A DNA stretch of 50,809 nucleotides from Prevotella sp. (GCA_022775985.1 JALFIM010000029.1:1-50809); one strand, 5' to 3'. Positions 1-10,578 are shown, counted from the stretch's first letter. Notes: generated by a model not told the origin, from the letters alone. Made by a program: numbers and translations.

Positions 1-504
1 TTGGGATTCCCCAATGAGGAGGTGAAACAGGCACTGTATGAGATGGTGCTCCCTGCCCTGACCTTGCGGAAGAGCGGCGACACACAGTCGCTGCAAGCCA
101 ACCTGTATGCGCAGCTGGGCATGGGTCAGGTGGCCGATGCCATGAAGTCACTCAAGGCCCTCATCGCCGACGTGCCATACAGCAACAAGAAGCTGGTCTC
201 CATGGATATGGAGGAGCGTTATCGTCTCATCATCAGTACCATACTCAATGCCATAGGCTTGAGGGTGGAGGTGGAGCGCATGCTCTCCACGGGCCGCATA
301 GACATGACGGCGCAGACCTCACGCTATATCTACGTCATAGAGCTGAAGCTGCGCAACAATGGCGGCAAGGACGCAGCCACGCATCAAATCATCAACCGCC
401 AGTACCTCGAACCCTTCAAGGCAGACAAGCGGCAGGTCATAGGCTTGGGCATAGAGCTCGACGAGGAGGGCAAGGGGATGCTTGACTGGGAACGGGTGGA
501 ATAA
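1..504 (+). CDS. PD-(D/E)XK nuclease-domain protein, C-terminal part (AAA-ATPase-like/DUF1703 type)
   Basis: The window opens inside this gene; only the last 167 residues are visible and the real start lies upstream. The visible part resembles the C-terminal PD-(D/E)XK domain (PDDEXK_9, DUF1703) that follows an AAA-ATPase-like domain in a family very common in Bacteroidales. Seen: RIDM followed by YVIELKLRNNG, the Asp and E-x-K core of the nuclease fold, then a helix ending in the usual QYLEPFKADKRQVIGLGI stretch. Full-length family members are about 500-580 residues, so roughly two thirds is missing. No target is known; these proteins are often called defence- or mobile-element-related without proof. 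Family call good, function unknown. Confidence 0.75.
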   Translation: MGFPNEEVKQALYEMVLPALTLRKSGDTQSLQANLYAQLGMGQVADAMKSLKALIADVPYSNKKLVSMDMEERYRLIISTILNAIGLRVEVERMLSTGRIDMTAQTSRYIYVIELKLRNNGGKDAATHQIINRQYLEPFKADKRQVIGLGIELDEEGKGMLDWERVE

Positions 505-637
505 GCATTCCTGTAAAGCCTCTGTCGTATTCCGATAGCAAGGCTGCCATGCTTTATGTGTGTAATCGTTCAGTACAAACTCTCATTGTATTCGGCTATA
601 AATAGGCACGGGCTGTCGCTTATAGGATAAATTTGCG

Positions 638-645
638 TAATTTTG
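638..645 (+). promoter_or_regulatory. -7 element of the phosphodiesterase promoter
   Basis: TAATTTTG fits the Bacteroidota -7 consensus TAnnTTTG and lies 25 bases before the start codon at 671. No good TTTG -33 box is seen 19-21 bases further up. Confidence 0.55.
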
Positions 646-670
646 CAGCCGTAAAAAACAGTAATAATAT

Positions 671-1207
671 ATGAAATACCTCATTGTTTCCGACATACAC
701 GGTTCGCTGCCAGCCCTTGAGAGCGTGCTCGACGTGTATGACCGAGAGCACTGCGACATGCTGCTGCTGCTCGGCGATATCCTCAACTACGGCCCGCGCA
801 ACCGAATACCCGAGGGCATCGACCCGAAAGGCATAGCACAGCGGCTCAACGCCATGAAGGAGAGCATAGTGGCCGTGCGCGGCAACTGCGACTCCGAGGT
901 GGACCAGATGCTCCTCGACTTCCCCATAATGAGCGACTATGCCGTGGTGGTGGACGAGGGCCGCCGCATGTTTCTCACACACGGGCACGTCTACAACGAG
1001 CAGCACATGCCCCCGTGCCGCCATGACATGTTCTTCTACGGCCACACCCATGTGTGGAAACTGTGCCGCCACGATGGCGCCATAGTCTGCAATACAGGTT
1101 CTGTGACCTTCCCCAAGGAGGGCCGCCAGCCCACGTTCGTCATCTGCGACGGCGGCGTGGTGACGGTGCGCGACATGCAGGGCGAAGTCGTAGAAACGCT
1201 GAAATAG
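671..1207 (+). CDS. YfcE/MJ0936-family metallophosphoesterase
   Basis: A 178-residue calcineurin-like phosphoesterase of the YfcE/MJ0936 family, cytoplasmic, which hydrolyses phosphodiesters using two metal ions. All signature motifs are present in order: SDIHGS near residue 7, LLGDILNYGPRN near 36, VRGNCDSE near 75, LTHGH near 105, and FYGHTH near 121, followed by NTGS and a C-terminal beta strand. The length is normal. The gene stands alone behind its own -7 element and about 107 bases before tig. The physiological substrate is unknown; family enzymes act on model phosphodiesters in vitro. Annotation of the family is secure. Confidence 0.9.
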   Translation: MKYLIVSDIHGSLPALESVLDVYDREHCDMLLLLGDILNYGPRNRIPEGIDPKGIAQRLNAMKESIVAVRGNCDSEVDQMLLDFPIMSDYAVVVDEGRRMFLTHGHVYNEQHMPPCRHDMFFYGHTHVWKLCRHDGAIVCNTGSVTFPKEGRQPTFVICDGGVVTVRDMQGEVVETLK

Positions 1208-1261
1208 AGTGGAAAAAACATTTTTTTAGCAATTAATTTAGGAAATTACGCTAATTATGAG

Positions 1262-1269
1262 TAATTTTG
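1262..1269 (+). promoter_or_regulatory. -7 element of the tig promoter
   Basis: TAATTTTG matches TAnnTTTG and lies 45 bases upstream of the tig start codon, in an AT-rich stretch unlike the flanking coding DNA. Confidence 0.55.
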
Positions 1270-1314
1270 CAACTCAGACTGAATAAATAATAACATAACA
1301 TATAATAAATCAAG

Positions 1315-2679
1315 ATGAATATTTCATTTGAAAATCCGGACAAGGTGAATGGCCTGCTGACCATCACCGTGGAAGAAGCAGATTTCAAGGACAATGTCGA
1401 GAAGACACTGAAAGACTATCGTAAGAAAGCCAATTTCCCTGGCTTCCGTCCGGGAATGGTTCCCATGGGACTCATAAAGAAGCAGTTCGGCACACAGGCC
1501 AAGATGGATGCCGTGAACAAGCTCGTAGGCGAGAAGATATACTCCTACGTGAAGGACAACAATATCAAGATGCTTGGCGAGCCCCTTCCCTCTGACAAGC
1601 AGGAGCCGGTGGACATCGAGAAGGACGCACCCTACGTGTTCAAGTTCGACATCGCCGTGGCACCCGAGTTCAAGATAGAGCTCAACGGCAAGAACAAGAT
1701 TGACTACTACAACATCAAGATAGACGACGAGCTCGTGGACAAGCAGCTCGACATGCTCCGCAGCCGTGCCGGCAAGTACGTCAACGCAGAGGTGTACGAC
1801 GCAGCACAGAACGATATGCTCAAGGGAGACCTGCGCGAGCTCGACGCTGAGGGCAACACCAAGGAGGGCGGTATAACCGTAGAGGCCGCAGTGCTCATGC
1901 CCCAGTACATCAAGGTAGACGACCAGAAGAAGCTCTTTGAGGGCGCGAAGCCCGGTGACATCATCACCTTCAACCCCCGCAAGGCTTATCCCGAGGGCGA
2001 GGCTGAGATATCATCGCTGCTCAAGATAAGCAAGGAACAGGCCAAGGAGCTGACTGCTGACTTCAGCTATCAGGTTACGGAGATCAGCCGTTACGAGAAG
2101 GCTGATATCAACCAGGACTTCTTCGATGCCGTGTTCGGCAAGGACGGCGGCGTCACCACTGAGGAGCAGTGCCGTGAGAAGATAGCCGAGACCCTCAAGC
2201 CCCAGCTCGCTGTCAACAGCGACTACAAGTTCCTTGAGGACGTGAAGGCATACACCGAGGCCAAGGTGGGCGAGCTCACATTCCCCGACGCGCTGCTCAA
2301 GCGCGTGATGCTGCTCAACAACAAGGAGCGTGGCGAGGAGTTCGTGGAGAAGAACTACGATGCCAGCATCAAGCAGTTGAAGTGGCACCTCATCAAGGAG
2401 CAGCTCGTGGCAGCACACGACATCAAGGTAGACGATGCCGATGTGAAGGCAGCCGCCAAGGAGACAGCACGCATGCAGTTTGCACAGTACGGCATGGACA
2501 ACGTGCCCGAGCAGTATGTTGACAACTACGTGGACGAGCTCCTGAAGAAGCGCGAGAACATCGACAACTTCGTTGACCGCGCCGTAGACCACAAACTCGT
2601 CAATGCCCTCAAGGCATCTGTCAAACTCAACGAGAAGGAAGTGACCCTCGATGAGTTCAACAAGATGATGAGCGAGTGA
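1315..2679 (+). CDS. tig: Trigger factor (ribosome-associated chaperone)
   Basis: Trigger factor of 454 residues, the ribosome-bound chaperone that meets nascent chains at the exit tunnel. The ribosome-docking signature appears as FPGFRPGMVP around residues 42-51. The middle part, where E. coli has an FKBP-type PPIase domain, is divergent and I see no clear FKBP active-site pattern; this is typical of Bacteroidota trigger factors. The C-terminal half is charged and helical, as expected for the chaperone arms. It precedes clpP-clpX, the classical tig-clpP-clpX order, but 316 bases and a separate -7 element separate it from clpP. Confidence 0.95.
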   Translation: MNISFENPDKVNGLLTITVEEADFKDNVEKTLKDYRKKANFPGFRPGMVPMGLIKKQFGTQAKMDAVNKLVGEKIYSYVKDNNIKMLGEPLPSDKQEPVDIEKDAPYVFKFDIAVAPEFKIELNGKNKIDYYNIKIDDELVDKQLDMLRSRAGKYVNAEVYDAAQNDMLKGDLRELDAEGNTKEGGITVEAAVLMPQYIKVDDQKKLFEGAKPGDIITFNPRKAYPEGEAEISSLLKISKEQAKELTADFSYQVTEISRYEKADINQDFFDAVFGKDGGVTTEEQCREKIAETLKPQLAVNSDYKFLEDVKAYTEAKVGELTFPDALLKRVMLLNNKERGEEFVEKNYDASIKQLKWHLIKEQLVAAHDIKVDDADVKAAAKETARMQFAQYGMDNVPEQYVDNYVDELLKKRENIDNFVDRAVDHKLVNALKASVKLNEKEVTLDEFNKMMSE

Positions 2680-2995
2680 TTTTTTTGAAAAAATCTTAAT
2701 TCAATAAAAGAGGTTACCGACTTTTTTATTATCTTTGCATTAGGGACATACAGTCCACAGCCGCGTCAGAGCCGTCAGCAAGGCCACCGTGAGCATGTGT
2801 AGGCAGAGTCCCCCATAAGTATTGTGCATGATAAGAGAAGGGTTGATAGCCTCTCTTTTCGTATTAGGAGAACAGGGCCGTAGTATGGCCTTGTATTGAC
2901 ATACTCGCGCATCTTATCCCCCTAAGAAGCAAGAGGCTGGCCCAAGAGCGATTTTTTTATTTCTTACGACAGGACATAAACAATATATATAATAG
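2680..2995 (+). other. tig-clpP intergenic region with long clpP leader
   Basis: This 316-base gap contains no credible ORF. A -7 element, TATCTTTG at 2730-2737, implies a clpP leader of roughly 250 bases. Within the leader are a bulged hairpin (AGAGAAGG / CCTCTCT near 2837-2858, followed by TTTCG), a short GGCC hairpin near 2876-2892, and a T7 run near 2952. A 16-base segment at 2759-2774 (AGCCGCGTCAGAGCCG) recurs at 23477-23492, also just downstream of a -7 element. No known riboswitch class was recognised. Confidence 0.5.
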
Positions 2996-3716
2996 ATGAA
3001 CGATTTTAGGAAATACGCCACAAGACATCTGGGGATGAACGGGCTTGTGCTTGACGAAGTAGTCAAGGCGCAGAACCAGTATCTCAATCCCTACATCCTT
3101 GAGGAGCGTCAGCTCAACGTCACACAGATGGACGTGTTCTCACGACTCATGGCAGACCGCATCATATTCCTCGGCACCGAGATAGACGACTACACCGCCA
3201 ACACCATAGTGGCGCAGCTCCTCTACCTCCAGTCAGTAGACAGTACGCAGGACGTGAACATATATATCAATTCGCCCGGCGGCAGCGTGACGGCCGGACT
3301 CGCCATATACGACACCATGCAGTTCATAGCATGCGATGTGGCCACGATATGCTCCGGCATGGCCGCGAGCATGGGAGCCGTGCTCCTCGTGGCTGGACAG
3401 GAGGGCAAACGCTCCGCACTGCGCCATAGCCGTGTGATGATACACCAGCCGCTCGGCGGCGTGCAGGGACAGGCTTCGGACATAGAGATAGAGGCCAAGG
3501 AGATACAGAAGTTCAAGAAGGAGCTGTACACCATCATAGCCGAGCACTCGCACACTCCGTTTGAGAAGGTGTGGAAGGACAGCGACCGCAACTACTGGAT
3601 GACGGCGGAGGAAGCCAAGGAGTACGGAATGATAGACACCGTGTTCGCGCGTACATCGGCCGCCAAGGCCACTACGTCTGCCGATGGCGGCGACAGCAGC
3701 CAGAAAGGAGACGTGA

Positions 3717-3724
<8 letters not shown>
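2996..3724 (+). CDS. clpP: ATP-dependent Clp protease proteolytic subunit
   Basis: ClpP, the serine peptidase that forms the tetradecameric chamber fed by ClpX. At 242 residues it is slightly longer than E. coli ClpP, through an N-terminal segment ([13 protein letters not shown]) and a polar tail. The nucleophile Ser125 lies in GMAASMGA and the base His150 in MIHQPLGG. The triad acid of E. coli (Asp171, in ERDRF) aligns with Asn199 in SDRNYWM, so the triad reads Ser-His-Asn unless the nearby Asp197 substitutes. The gene overlaps clpX by 8 bases, so the two are translationally coupled. Identity is certain; the consequence of Asn199 is not. Confidence 0.96.
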
Positions 3725-4952
<1,228 letters not shown>

Positions 4953-5002
4953 CAGGCGCACGTCAGCAAGGCGATGACAAAACAATGGAATAATCTATTT
5001 CG

Positions 5003-5039
5003 GCCCATGTAGCCGGGACGCCTATCCGGCTACATGGGC
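5003..5039 (+). terminator. Hairpin between clpX and recQ
   Basis: A perfect 14-bp stem (GCCCATGTAGCCGG at 5003-5016 with its complement at 5026-5039) and a 9-base loop. There is no U-tract, so it may terminate clpPX transcription inefficiently, protect the 3' end, or regulate recQ, whose start codon is only 13 bases downstream. Confidence 0.6.
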
Positions 5040-5052
5040 ATTATGAGAAACT

Positions 5053-7233
5053 ATGACTAAGAACGTTAATCTTAACGGACAACTTAAGCACTACTTCGGC
5101 TTTGACAAGTTCAAGGGCGACCAGGAGGCTATCATACGCAGTCTGCTCGACGGACACAACGTATTCGTGCTCATGCCCACGGGCGGAGGCAAGAGTCTCT
5201 GCTATCAGCTTCCGTCACTGCTCATGGAGGGCACGGCCATTGTCGTGTCGCCTCTCATAGCGCTCATGAAGAATCAGGTAGATGTTGTCAACGGACTGAG
5301 CGAGACTCCTGGCCTGGCTCACTACCTCAACTCGTCGCTCAACAAGGCTGCCGTGCAGAATGTCATGAGCGATGTGAGGAGCGGACGCACCAAATTGCTG
5401 TATGTGGCTCCCGAGTCGCTCAGCAAGGAGGACAACATATCATTCTTCAAGTCGTTCAGAATATCGTTCTACGCCATAGACGAGGCACACTGCATATCGG
5501 AGTGGGGACACGACTTCCGGCCCGACTACCGCAATCTGCGTCCCACCATCAACCGCATAGGCGATGCTCCCATCATAGCACTCACGGCCACTGCCACCGA
5601 CAAGGTGCGCACTGACATCAAGAAAAATCTCGGCATCACCGATGCCGTGGAGTTTCGCAGCTCGTTCAACCGGCCCAACCTGTACTATGAGGTGAGGCAG
5701 AAGAACAAGGATGTAGACAAGCAGATTATCAAGTTCGTGAAGCAGCATGCAGGCAAGAGCGGCATAGTGTACTGCATGTCGCGCAAGAAGGTGGAGGAGC
5801 TGGCGGCCGTGCTAAAGACCAATGACATAAAGGCGGCACCATATCATGCTGGGCTCGACTCGGCGACACGCTCGCAGACGCAGGACGACTTCCTCATGGA
5901 GCGCATAGATGTCATCGTGGCCACCATAGCCTTCGGCATGGGCATAGACAAGTCCGATGTGAGATTCGTCATACACTACGACATACCCAAGAGCCTTGAG
6001 GGCTACTATCAGGAGACTGGCCGTGCCGGACGCGACGGCGGCGAGGGTATCTGCCTGGCGTTCTATGCATATCAGGACTTGCAGAAACTGGAGAAATTCA
6101 TGGATGGGAAGTCGGGAGCCGAGCAGGACATCGGCCGTCTGCTGTTGCAGGAGACGGCCGCATACGCAGAGTCGTCGGTATGCCGCCGCAAGCTGTTGTT
6201 GCACTACTTCGGTGAGGACTATCCTGCCGACAACTGTCACAACTGCGACAACTGTCTGCATCCAAAGGAGCGGCATGAGGGACGCGAGGCCCTGCTCGTG
6301 GTGCTCAAGGCCGTGCTCGCCATGAAGGGCGAGTTCAGGCAGGACTACGTCATAGACTTCGTGAAGGGCCGTGCCACCGATGACATAGTGTCACACAAGC
6401 ACAATGAGCTTGAGGAGTTCGGGGCTGGCGAGGACATGCCGCCCAAACTGTGGGGCGCAGTCATACGTCAGGCTCTCATAGCAGGGTACTTGAAGATGTC
6501 TATCGAGGGCTACGGCACGCTGAAGGTGACGGCAGCAGGACGCAACTTCATAAAGAATCCCACGTCATTCATGGTAGTGGAGAATCGCGACTTCAGCTCC
6601 GATTACGATGAGGGCAGCTCCGAAGGTGGCACCAACGCGCTCGACCCAGAGCTCTTTGCCATGCTCAAGGAACTGCGCAAGGAGAAGGCTCGCAAGCTCG
6701 GACTGCCCGGGTATGTCATCTTCCAGGACATCTCGCTTGAGCAGATGGCCACGATGTATCCCGTCAAGCTGGAGGAACTGCAGAACATCCAGGGTGTGGG
6801 CGTGGGCAAGGCGAGACGCTATGGCAGCGACTTCTGCGAACTGATAAGGAAGTATTGCGAGGAGAACGAGATAGAACGGCCTGAGGACTTGCGTGTGCGC
6901 ACGGTGGCCAAGCGTTCTGCCAAGAAGGTAGACATCATATCGGAGATAGACAAGCGCATCTCGCTCAACGACATAGCCACGTCGCAACGGCTCAGTTTCA
7001 AGGACTTGCTTACGGAGATAGAGGCGATAGTGTACAGCGGCACGAAGATAAATATCGCTTATTATGTGGACGAGGTGGTGGACGAGGACAAGGTGGATGA
7101 GCTGTACGACTATTTCACCAACAGTGAGACCGACAGCATAAGTGCCGCACTTGACGAGTTCGACGGTGAGGACATCACCGAGGAGGAGATACGTCTCGTC
7201 AGGATAAAGTTCCTGTCAGAGATGGCCAACTGA
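5053..7233 (+). CDS. recQ: ATP-dependent DNA helicase RecQ
   Basis: RecQ-family 3'-5' helicase, 726 residues, acting in recombinational repair and replication-fork processing. Seen: Walker A MPTGGGKSLCYQLP (residues 41-54), the DEAH box in AIDEAHCISEWGHDFRP with the RecQ aromatic loop, TATAT motif III, and motif VI QETGRAGRDG. The RecQ-C zinc site follows (CRRKLLLHYFGE ... CHNCDNC), then winged helix, HRDC domain (starting near LRKEKARKLG) and a C-terminal acidic helical tail. This is about 100 residues longer than E. coli RecQ, as is usual in Bacteroidales. It follows the clpPX hairpin with no obvious promoter of its own. Confidence 0.95.
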   Translation: MTKNVNLNGQLKHYFGFDKFKGDQEAIIRSLLDGHNVFVLMPTGGGKSLCYQLPSLLMEGTAIVVSPLIALMKNQVDVVNGLSETPGLAHYLNSSLNKAAVQNVMSDVRSGRTKLLYVAPESLSKEDNISFFKSFRISFYAIDEAHCISEWGHDFRPDYRNLRPTINRIGDAPIIALTATATDKVRTDIKKNLGITDAVEFRSSFNRPNLYYEVRQKNKDVDKQIIKFVKQHAGKSGIVYCMSRKKVEELAAVLKTNDIKAAPYHAGLDSATRSQTQDDFLMERIDVIVATIAFGMGIDKSDVRFVIHYDIPKSLEGYYQETGRAGRDGGEGICLAFYAYQDLQKLEKFMDGKSGAEQDIGRLLLQETAAYAESSVCRRKLLLHYFGEDYPADNCHNCDNCLHPKERHEGREALLVVLKAVLAMKGEFRQDYVIDFVKGRATDDIVSHKHNELEEFGAGEDMPPKLWGAVIRQALIAGYLKMSIEGYGTLKVTAAGRNFIKNPTSFMVVENRDFSSDYDEGSSEGGTNALDPELFAMLKELRKEKARKLGLPGYVIFQDISLEQMATMYPVKLEELQNIQGVGVGKARRYGSDFCELIRKYCEENEIERPEDLRVRTVAKRSAKKVDIISEIDKRISLNDIATSQRLSFKDLLTEIEAIVYSGTKINIAYYVDEVVDEDKVDELYDYFTNSETDSISAALDEFDGEDITEEEIRLVRIKFLSEMAN

Positions 7234-7486
7234 CATCTGCTGGCAAGCATGGCGGCGTATGCGACGCAGTAAAATAAGACCCCGACACCAGCCGTAGAGC
7301 TTATGACAATTTGATAGTATGTACATGATGATGATGAACAAGGACAAAATGGTGATGAATAAAGGCAAGGACTGCGTCTGTGGCACGCCTCCATCGGCAC
7401 TGCATGCGAGCAGTGTCGTGGCGAACTGCGCGTCTGACGGCCTTGCCGCAGGGCATCGTCATAAGCCGTTGCTGGCCTTCCGTCAC

Positions 7487-9517
7487 ATGGCGTTGGCCGC
7501 AAAGGCATGGCATGGTCTGCCTATGCTGACCGTACTGCTCATCATATTGCTCGCAGTCATGGGCTCATGCTGTCCACGACGCAGCGTGGAGGACAGCGTC
7601 AGACACCAGCGTCTCGCCGACATCGACGACTCCATCATACACTTGTCGCCGTCGGCACGGCGGATGATAGAGGCCGGAATGCGCGATGCTACGGACAGCA
7701 TGTCGTACTATGAGTTCTATGTGCGCATGGCGAAATACTTCCTCACCACGGCCACTCCCGACTCCATGGACTCATACATCGACCGTGTAGTGGCCTTCGC
7801 CCATACACAGCCGCCCTCGCCGCGCGTCAATGCCATGCTCTCGTGTGCCTACACCTGCAAGGCATCACGCTACCACTTCTTCCATCAGAAACCCGATGAG
7901 GTGGTGCGGCTCTACACCGAAGCCTACAATCTGCTGTCCGCGAGCGATGAGCAGCAGATGCTTCCGAGGCTCTGCGGCAACCTCGCTGATGCCTATTTCT
8001 TCAAGGACGACCTGCCGGCGGCAGCCTCATGGTACAGGCGTGCGTTGTTTCTTGTAGACTCCCTGTCGCTGCCCAAGGACGAGGATGTCACCCTGTATCT
8101 CGGTCTGGCACGCATATACATGAACCTCAACGACTTCGACACGTCGCGCAAGTACTATGAGCAGACCGCCCGGCAGTATGCCTCCATGCAGCCGAGCATG
8201 CAGGCTTATTTCCTCAACGACTACGGTTCTTATTTCTATTACTCCAAGGACTACAAGGCATCCTTGGAGAAATTCCTCACATTAGAGTCCATGCTGCGCC
8301 GCAATGGCATGGAGTCAAACTTCGATTTCTACCTTTGTAGGCTCAATCTCGCTGACGTTTACCTCAACCTCGGATGCTACGACAAGTCGCAGGCTTGCCT
8401 CGACTTCGTGGAGCCGTACCTCAAGCGCATGGGCGACCCCGTGGCGATGTATTACGTCAACACCATAAAGATAGGCCTGGCCCTGCACCGCGACAACACA
8501 CGTGAGGTGGCGGCGATACTGCGCAGCGAGCCTGCTGGCGTGAATCCCGGCTACAATATCAGCCACATACGCAACGCCTATCTGCGGCAGTACTACGAAC
8601 GCATAGGCGACTTCAGACGTGCATACGCGCTGCTCACCTCCGACCAGCGGCAGACCGACAGCCTTAACCACAGCCGCAACAACATGCGTGCCACTGAGAT
8701 AATGGACCGCTTCACCGAGGACACGCTCCGTCTGCACCACTCTCTTGAGCTGGAACAGAAGAACACCGCCATATCACGCTCCAACACCATGGCCGTGGGC
8801 CTCTTCGCCGTGGCCGTGGTGCTGTGCCTGTCGCTGCTCGCATGGATGAGCTACTCGCGCAAGCAGAACCTCAAGAACCAGCTAAGCATCATGCGCCTCA
8901 AGCTCAGTAGCGCACGCAACCGCATAAACCCGCACTTCGTGTTCAACGTGCTCAACAACAAGATAGCGTCTGACGATGAGGAGAAAGCCGGCGAGCTGCG
9001 CGACCTCGCCAAGCTCATCCGCACCAATCTCGACATGTCCTGCCGCATGACGGTGAGCCTTGCCGACGAGATTTCGTTTGTCAGCCGCTACGTGGAGGTG
9101 GAGAAATACGTGGTGGGGGAGGGCTTCTCGTTCAGCGTGAGCTTGGCTCCCGACGTGCATCCCGACGACGTTCAGGTGCCGTCGATGTTTCTGCAGATTC
9201 TTGCCGAGAACGCCATCGTGCATGGCCTGAAGGGTCTGGACGGCGATAAGCGGCTGTCTATAAGTGCCGTGCGCAGCGGAGCGGCCACACGTATCGCCGT
9301 CACCGACAATGGCCGTGGGTTTGACGTGCGTGCCCAGGGCCCTGACAAGCGCACAGGACTGAGCATCATCACGCAGACTATAGCCGTGGTCAATGAGCGC
9401 AGCAAGAGCAAGATGCGCTTCTCGCTCCGCAACCTCAACGGCCCCGACGGACATGTCACTGGCTGCGAGTCTGTGCTCGTCATACCCGACGGCATGACCT
9501 TCAAGGGACTCATGTGA
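7487..9517 (+). CDS. TPR-containing LytS-type sensor histidine kinase
   Basis: A membrane-bound histidine kinase. From the chosen ATG at 7487 it begins with a basic, hydrophobic signal segment ending at GSCC (a weak lipobox-like cleft), then a periplasmic TPR region over residues 50-400. One transmembrane helix follows (MAVGLFAVAVVLCLSLLAW), then the His_kinase domain with NPHFVFNVLN (phospho-acceptor His near 483), N-box AENAIVHGL and G-box DNGRGFD. The frame is open back to an ATG at 7319, but the 56 extra residues are low-complexity and would bury the signal peptide. The partner regulator starts 214 bases downstream, across a 22-bp repeat array. Ligand unknown. Confidence 0.88.
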   Translation: MALAAKAWHGLPMLTVLLIILLAVMGSCCPRRSVEDSVRHQRLADIDDSIIHLSPSARRMIEAGMRDATDSMSYYEFYVRMAKYFLTTATPDSMDSYIDRVVAFAHTQPPSPRVNAMLSCAYTCKASRYHFFHQKPDEVVRLYTEAYNLLSASDEQQMLPRLCGNLADAYFFKDDLPAAASWYRRALFLVDSLSLPKDEDVTLYLGLARIYMNLNDFDTSRKYYEQTARQYASMQPSMQAYFLNDYGSYFYYSKDYKASLEKFLTLESMLRRNGMESNFDFYLCRLNLADVYLNLGCYDKSQACLDFVEPYLKRMGDPVAMYYVNTIKIGLALHRDNTREVAAILRSEPAGVNPGYNISHIRNAYLRQYYERIGDFRRAYALLTSDQRQTDSLNHSRNNMRATEIMDRFTEDTLRLHHSLELEQKNTAISRSNTMAVGLFAVAVVLCLSLLAWMSYSRKQNLKNQLSIMRLKLSSARNRINPHFVFNVLNNKIASDDEEKAGELRDLAKLIRTNLDMSCRMTVSLADEISFVSRYVEVEKYVVGEGFSFSVSLAPDVHPDDVQVPSMFLQILAENAIVHGLKGLDGDKRLSISAVRSGAATRIAVTDNGRGFDVRAQGPDKRTGLSIITQTIAVVNERSKSKMRFSLRNLNGPDGHVTGCESVLVIPDGMTFKGLM

Positions 9518-9535
9518 GCACTTTGGCATCAGCGC

Positions 9536-9667
9536 GGAGCTGAAGGAATGCAAGTATGGAGCTGAAGGAATGCAAGTATGGGGCTAAAGGAATGCAAGTA
9601 TGGGGCTGAGGGAGTGCAAGTGTGGGGCTAAAGGAGATACAAGCACAGTGCTTGAGCAATGCACGCA
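9536..9667. repeat. 22-bp tandem repeat array between kinase and regulator genes
   Basis: Five adjacent 22-bp units start at 9536, 9558, 9580, 9602 and 9624. The first two are identical (beginning GGAGCTGAAGGAATGCAAGT); the next three diverge by two to seven bases each. A sixth, degenerate unit runs to 9667. The period is not a multiple of three and there are stops in every frame, so the array is not coding. It lies between the kinase stop and the regulator start, within what is probably one transcript. Confidence 0.9.
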
Positions 9668-9731
9668 CGGTGCTGATGGAAAGAAAAGTTCAACGTAAAT
9701 AGTATATCAACACAAACAAAAGGATGGATTT

Positions 9732-10475
9732 ATGAGAGTAGTAATCATCGACGACGACGCAGCATCAGTAAACGAATTGAGGTCACATCTCACGGCATAC
9801 CCCGATGTAGAGGTCGTAGGCACTGCCAGTACTGGGGTGGAAGGACTGCGTGTCGTGGCCGGGAAACAGCCCGAGCTGCTGTTTCTCGACATACAGTTGC
9901 CCGACATATCGGGTATAGATTTTCTGGAGCGCATGGACAGCGCCACGCACGGCCATTGCCGTGTGGTGATGTATTCTGCCTACGACAAGTACATGCTCCC
10001 TGCGTTCCGCAACAAGGCTTTCGACTTCATAGTGAAACCTGTAGATGACGATGAGCTCGCCACCGTCATGCACCGTGTGTATGCCGACCGCAAGTATGCT
10101 CCTGAGCAGCGGCCCACGCAGCCTGTGACGGGCGACGGCAAGTACCTTCTCTATACCAATACCGCCGACTTCAAGCTCGTTAACATCAGCGATATATGCG
10201 TGTTTCAGTACAACCGCACGCTCCGCTTGTGGGAGGTGATACTGTCGGGCATGAGCGAGCCTGTGCGCATGAAGCGCAACGTCAACAGCAGCATGCTGCT
10301 TGATATAAGCCCCGACTTCATACAGATACACCAGCGGTTTATCATCAATATGAACTATCTTGTGGAGGTGGCCGACAACACATGCCGTTTCTTCCCACCG
10401 TTTGACGGCGTGGAGCATGTGAAGGTAGGACGCTTCTACCGCCAGCGTCTTATCAGCAAGTTCAGCAGTCTGTGA
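9732..10475 (+). CDS. LytTR-family response regulator
   Basis: A 247-residue response regulator. The receiver domain (1-120) has the acidic pocket IIDDDA (Asp7/Asp8), phospho-acceptor Asp53 in LLFLDIQLPD, the conserved switch region MYSAYDKY and Lys102 in FIVKPVDDDE. The LytTR DNA-binding domain (about 140-240) shows IQIHQRFIINMNYL and the ending VKVGRFYRQRL. It pairs with the TPR-LytS kinase just upstream. LytTR proteins usually bind paired direct repeats of about 9 bp with a spacing near two helical turns, so the 22-bp-period array upstream is a possible, unproven target. Confidence 0.93.
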   Translation: MRVVIIDDDAASVNELRSHLTAYPDVEVVGTASTGVEGLRVVAGKQPELLFLDIQLPDISGIDFLERMDSATHGHCRVVMYSAYDKYMLPAFRNKAFDFIVKPVDDDELATVMHRVYADRKYAPEQRPTQPVTGDGKYLLYTNTADFKLVNISDICVFQYNRTLRLWEVILSGMSEPVRMKRNVNSSMLLDISPDFIQIHQRFIINMNYLVEVADNTCRFFPPFDGVEHVKVGRFYRQRLISKFSSL

Positions 10476-10501
10476 CGCTGAACCGCTGCGTATATACATG
10501 T

Positions 10502-10565
10502 TGAGGCCCGTAAGGCACCGCGTCGTCAGACTGTATAGTCATGTCGCCGCGCCTTACGGGCCTCA
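10502..10565. terminator. Convergent-gene terminator hairpin
   Basis: A perfect 15-bp inverted repeat (TGAGGCCCGTAAGGC at 10502-10516 with its complement at 10551-10565) separated by 34 bases. It lies between the convergent response-regulator and GH30 genes and can serve both. There is no strong U-tract on either strand. Confidence 0.65.
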
Positions 10566-10578
10566 TGCGTGTTGCCGC

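Noticed and set aside
7319..7486. Upstream extension of the sensor kinase to the ATG at 7319
   Set aside because: The extra residues (MYMMMMNKDK...) are low-complexity and would precede the signal peptide, leaving it internal.
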